A DNA stretch of 64,000 bases from Acidobacteriaceae bacterium (lineage in GTDB: Bacteria; Acidobacteriota; Terriglobia; Terriglobales; Acidobacteriaceae): assembly GCA_003131315.1 (NCBI GenBank), contig PKUV01000059.1:1-64000 (forward strand), written 5' to 3'. Shown one piece after another: positions 61,474 through 64,000 of this stretch. Each line of letters begins with the position of its first letter. The stretch's first letter is position 1. The translations under genes and the position numbers were made by a program. Below the pieces are notes generated by a model. The model had not been told where the DNA came from. It did not search any database and saw nothing but the letters and a program-made list of their open reading frames with translations.

Positions 61474-61555
61474 TTGTCATCCTGAGCGAAGCGAAGGATC
61501 TGCTTTCTTGTCAGTGCGTGAGACAGCAGGTCCTTCGCTTCGCTCAGGATGACAA
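61474..61555. repeat. Long inverted repeat (TCATCCTGAGCGAAGCGAAGG family), copy 2
   Basis: Arms 61474-61504 and 61525-61555 are the same 31-bp sequences as in copy 1, again with the single wobble, and a different 20-nt loop. It lies 19 bp past the stop of the ABC permease (minus strand) and could end its transcript. Confidence 0.8.
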
Positions 61556-61574
61556 GTGCGATTTATGCCACGAA

Positions 61575-62459
61575 CTACAACCCGGCTTCAATCCGGGATC
61601 TTGGGTCTAGAAGGTCGCGCAATGCATCGCCGATAAAGTTGAAGGCCAGGACCGCGAACATCACCGTCACCGCCGGGAAGAGCACCAGATGAGGAGCATC
61701 GAAGAGGTGCGAGCGAGCGTCGTTCAGCATCGATCCCCAACTCGCGGTTGGCGGCGGCACGCCTAATCCCAGGAAGCTCATCGTCGCTTCGGCCAGAACC
61801 GCGCCCGCCATTCCGATTGCCGCCTGCACAATCACCGGCTGAATGATGTTGGGCAGGATGTGCCTGGTAATGATGTGGAGATCTCCGGCGCCGAGCGCCC
61901 GCGCCGCTTCGACAAATTCGCGTTCGCGCACCGCCAGCACCTGTGCGCGCACCAGGCGGGCGTAGCCCACCCATCCTCCAATCGACAGAGCAAGAATGAG
62001 GTTGAAAATGCCAGGGCCGCGGAAGGCCACGAAGGCGATCGCGATGAGAATGCCGGGGAACGAAAGAAACGCATTCATCAACACGACGTTGACGAAGCGG
62101 TCGATGCCCCCGCCGTAGTATCCGGCAAGGCTGCCGATGATGAGGCCGAGCAGAAGCGAACACGCCACCACGCTGCTGCCCACAAACAGAGAAATACGCG
62201 CGCCCCAGATCAGGCGAGAGAGGATGTCGCGTCCAAGTTCATCGGTTCCGCACCAATGCTGCGCCGAGGGCGTTTGCAAGCGGTTTGGAAGATCGATATG
62301 GGCGGGATCTTGCGGAGCAATCCAGGGCGCGAAAATCGCGGAGAACGCGAAGACGGCAAACAAGATGACTCCGACGGCCGCCAAGGGATTGTGGCGGGCG
62401 ATGCGGGTGGTACGGCTCAGTTGCCAGTTGCTGGTTGTCAGTTGTGCGTTGGTGACCAT
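61575..62459 (-). CDS. Peptide/nickel-type ABC transporter permease (DppC/OppC family)
   Basis: 294 residues. After a short cytoplasmic start comes LAAVGVILFAVFAFSAIFAP, then the conserved HWCGTDELGRDILSRLIWGA, the binding-protein-dependent transport signature region EFVEAARALGAGDLHIITRH ILPN, and the terminal RSRIEAGL, typical of DppC. It forms half of the membrane channel for di- or oligopeptides. No DppB, ATPase or binding-protein gene lies in the 460 bp upstream, so it is isolated here. The first 14 residues (NAQLTTSNWQLSR) are translated from a repeat-like CAGTTGCCAGTTG tract, so a later start is possible. Confidence 0.85.
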   Translation of the reverse strand: MVTNAQLTTSNWQLSRTTRIARHNPLAAVGVILFAVFAFSAIFAPWIAPQDPAHIDLPNRLQTPSAQHWCGTDELGRDILSRLIWGARISLFVGSSVVACSLLLGLIIGSLAGYYGGGIDRFVNVVLMNAFLSFPGILIAIAFVAFRGPGIFNLILALSIGGWVGYARLVRAQVLAVREREFVEAARALGAGDLHIITRHILPNIIQPVIVQAAIGMAGAVLAEATMSFLGLGVPPPTASWGSMLNDARSHLFDAPHLVLFPAVTVMFAVLAFNFIGDALRDLLDPRSRIEAGL

Positions 62460-62922
62460 CGAATCTTGAATTCTTGTCTCTGCTGTGTGCGGTCCCTTTT
62501 CCGCTGCGGTCTTGAAAGGCGCCGCTGGTTGTTGTCCGTGGGGTTACCCCCTCCCCCCCTCCCGCTCGGTCTATTGGAATGATGATGTTAGCGGGAATTT
62601 CCCGCCAAAGTCTTCAACGAAAATGACTTAGATGCAAAGTATTGAGCGAGTGGGAGTTAGCAGCCAAGAAACGCCTGCACAGGCGACTGTCGCTTGTAAA
62701 GTATTCATTCCAGATACATTACATTCACAGTATCGAAAATAAACGGTTTATCGTGACAGCCTGTCTCTCTTCTGGCGCATGACCTCGCCGGGGTCTCGCG
62801 GGGAAAGATGTCAAAGATCGCTGTTGGTGCGCCGCCTCCTGAGAAGCGGAAAGCTGGCAGAAAACTCGTTTGCTGTATTTCTATTTTAGCAGGCGGAGTC
62901 AAGCTCTAAATCGGCGTGGGCT
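62460..62922. other. Gene-free region upstream of the AbiEii-like gene
   Basis: No supported gene is found. It contains a short palindrome GCGGGAA-T-TTCCCGC (62591-62605), a C/T-rich tract near 62550-62570, and an AT-richer segment (62690-62750) that may hold promoters for the plus-strand gene. A 65-codon minus-strand frame at 62705-62902 has no recognisable features. Confidence 0.4.
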
Positions 62923-63897
62923 ATGCGTCGGCATCCCACGTCTCGAAAATCGAAACGTGGAACCCGGCAAGACACCCAGAGCGTGATGGCGTGGCTTGAT
63001 GGGCGAGAGATCGTGTGCAAGTATCGCTCTATGGCACAGGTCCCTCTGGATTTTCAAGCCATCAGGAGAATTGCTATCACAGCCCTGTTTTCTGACGACG
63101 TTCTGTTCGAAAAGGTGGTTCTTAAGGGGGGAAACGCCCTCAATCTTGCGCTGGGCTTGAGCGACCGCACATCGCTGGATTTGGATTTCTCTATCGAGAA
63201 TGATTTTGAGGATATTGAGGACGTGCGAAAGCGCATATCCGAAGCTCTCCGTCGGCGTTTTGGCTCAGCAGGATACGTAGTGTTTGATTTTAAGTTCGAA
63301 CGGAAGCCCAAGGAATTGCGAGAAGGGGCCAATCCGCGCTGGGGCGGGTACATGGTCTCATTCAAGTTGACGGACCAAGAGAAATACGAAAAGCTGGCGG
63401 GTAATATTGATGCACTCCGTCGTGATTCGCTCGTTATTGGGCCGAATCAACAGCGCGTTTTCACTATCGACCTGAGCAAGTGTGAATACGTCCAGGGCAA
63501 AAGAAAGGTAGAGATCGACAACTACTCTGTCTACGTTTACTCATCTGAGATGATCGCAGTGGAAAAACTTCGTGCGATCTGTCAACAGATGCCCGAATAC
63601 GCACTGAAACCTTATCCGACTCCACGAGCCAGGGATTTCTTCGATATTCACCTAATCGTCTCGCGGACAGGAGTGGATCTAACTTCGGCGGAGAATTTGG
63701 AACTGACACGTCAGATCTTTGCGGCGAAAGAAGTGCCACTGCGTCTATTAGCAAGTATAGGTGCGTTCCGAGAATTCCACCGTCCGGATTGGGAGAGCGT
63801 GAGAACTTCCACTAAGGCGCACTTGAAGGAGTTTGACCACTACTTTGATTTCGTGGTTAACGTCGTCAGCTCAATGAAATCCCTTTGGAACGTATAG
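62923..63897 (+). CDS. AbiEii/AbiGii-type nucleotidyltransferase (toxin family)
   Basis: 324 residues; ATG 62986 or 63031 (AQVPLDFQAIRR) could be the true start, since the first 35 residues are basic and unconserved. The nucleotidyltransferase signature is VVLKGGNALNLALGLSDRTS followed by LDLDFSIENDF, giving the GG and DxD of the MNT fold; later parts SEMIAVEKLRAICQQMPEYA and PRARDFFDIHLIVSRTGVDL match the AbiEii family. AbiEii proteins are toxins of phage-defence or toxin-antitoxin loci, transferring nucleotides to tRNA or other targets. The partner AbiEi regulator is not visible upstream. It overlaps a convergent gene at its 3' end. Confidence 0.78.
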   Translation: MRRHPTSRKSKRGTRQDTQSVMAWLDGREIVCKYRSMAQVPLDFQAIRRIAITALFSDDVLFEKVVLKGGNALNLALGLSDRTSLDLDFSIENDFEDIEDVRKRISEALRRRFGSAGYVVFDFKFERKPKELREGANPRWGGYMVSFKLTDQEKYEKLAGNIDALRRDSLVIGPNQQRVFTIDLSKCEYVQGKRKVEIDNYSVYVYSSEMIAVEKLRAICQQMPEYALKPYPTPRARDFFDIHLIVSRTGVDLTSAENLELTRQIFAAKEVPLRLLASIGAFREFHRPDWESVRTSTKAHLKEFDHYFDFVVNVVSSMKSLWNV

Positions 63898-64000
63898 GCG
63901 CCAGTCGGCAATGTATTCTGTGTCTCGCAAATCGTAGGTTAGGTAGAAGTCGTATTGCAGTCCGAGGTCTTTCAGTCTGCTGTATAGCTTCTCTGGATAC
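63871..64000 (-). CDS. C-terminal part of an unknown protein, running off the window
   Basis: On the minus strand an uninterrupted frame of 42 residues runs from the window edge to TGA at 63871-63873: YPEKLYSRLKDLGLQYDFYL, then TYDLRDTEYIADWRLYVPKG and FH. Composition, rich in Tyr, Leu, Asp and Lys, looks like genuine protein. It converges on the AbiEii-like gene and overlaps its last 27 bp. I do not recognise the family; it might be part of the same accessory module. Confidence 0.5.
   Translation of the reverse strand, partial: YPEKLYSRLKDLGLQYDFYLTYDLRDTEYIADWRLYVPKGFH

Noticed and set aside
62705-62902. Minus-strand 65-codon frame
   Set aside because: No ribosome site, domain or coding-like composition; it lies in an apparent regulatory region.
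1-64000. CRISPR array or prophage
   Set aside because: No regularly spaced direct repeats, cas genes, or phage structural genes were seen. The repeats present are palindromic and dispersed.

Overview
The window most likely comes from an Acidobacteriota chromosome of the Terriglobia / Koribacter / Sulfotelmatobacter type. I infer this from an Oar-like TonB-dependent receptor with a carboxypeptidase-regulatory-like N-terminus, clan GH-D lipoprotein glycosidases, FG-GAP and TPR secreted proteins, two tandem signal peptidases, GC-rich codon use and several families of intergenic palindromic repeats. No taxonomic marker gene is present, so this is inference.

Layout. 1-450: end of an acyl-ACP/acyl-CoA synthetase. 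0.6-21.7 kb: a carbohydrate-use locus. It holds two paralogous alpha-galactosidase-like lipoproteins, a TonB receptor, an amidohydrolase, a DeoR regulator with a SIS isomerase and a PfkB kinase, and a long minus-strand operon (aldolase, mutarotase-like protein, GH-D enzyme, FGGY kinase, fucose/arabinose isomerase-like protein). That operon also carries a frameshifted permease, a 62-residue aldehyde dehydrogenase stub, a probably frameshifted aldolase and a TonB-receptor stub, so it looks partly decayed. A second DeoR gene lies at its head.

21.6-23.1 kb: a small island with a plasmid-like HTH gene and five tightly packed tRNA genes. All five belong to the identities that normally have long variable arms (Leu, Ser, Ser, Tyr, Leu), yet both Leu tRNAs have only a short variable region. 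23.3-30.2 kb: an FG-GAP lipoprotein, a translationally coupled operon (beta-propeller protein, DUF2085 membrane protein, B12-binding radical SAM enzyme) and a sigma/anti-sigma pair. 30.4-37.4 kb: a copper/silver-type CusCBA efflux operon with a NosL-like protein and a Cys/His/Met-rich secreted protein, preceded by an exact CRP-type palindrome.

38.2-44.6 kb: a complete-looking hisIGDCBHFA operon (no hisE or hisN here). It is preceded by a four-segment transcription attenuator whose leader peptide contains seven clustered His codons; the competing helices can be traced base by base. 44.8-46.1 kb: a broken IS transposase joined to a truncated TPR gene. 46.5 kb: tRNA-Ala(GGC). 46.6-53.3 kb: secreted and TPR proteins, an ECF sigma/anti-sigma pair, RNase III, and at least five copies of a palindromic MITE-like repeat. 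53.3-57.5 kb: two signal peptidases I and an AsmA-like protein. 57.7-62.5 kb (minus strand): D-aminoacylase-like protein, amino-acid permease, STAS protein and an orphan peptide-ABC permease. 62.9-64 kb: an AbiEii-type nucleotidyltransferase converging on a partial unknown gene.
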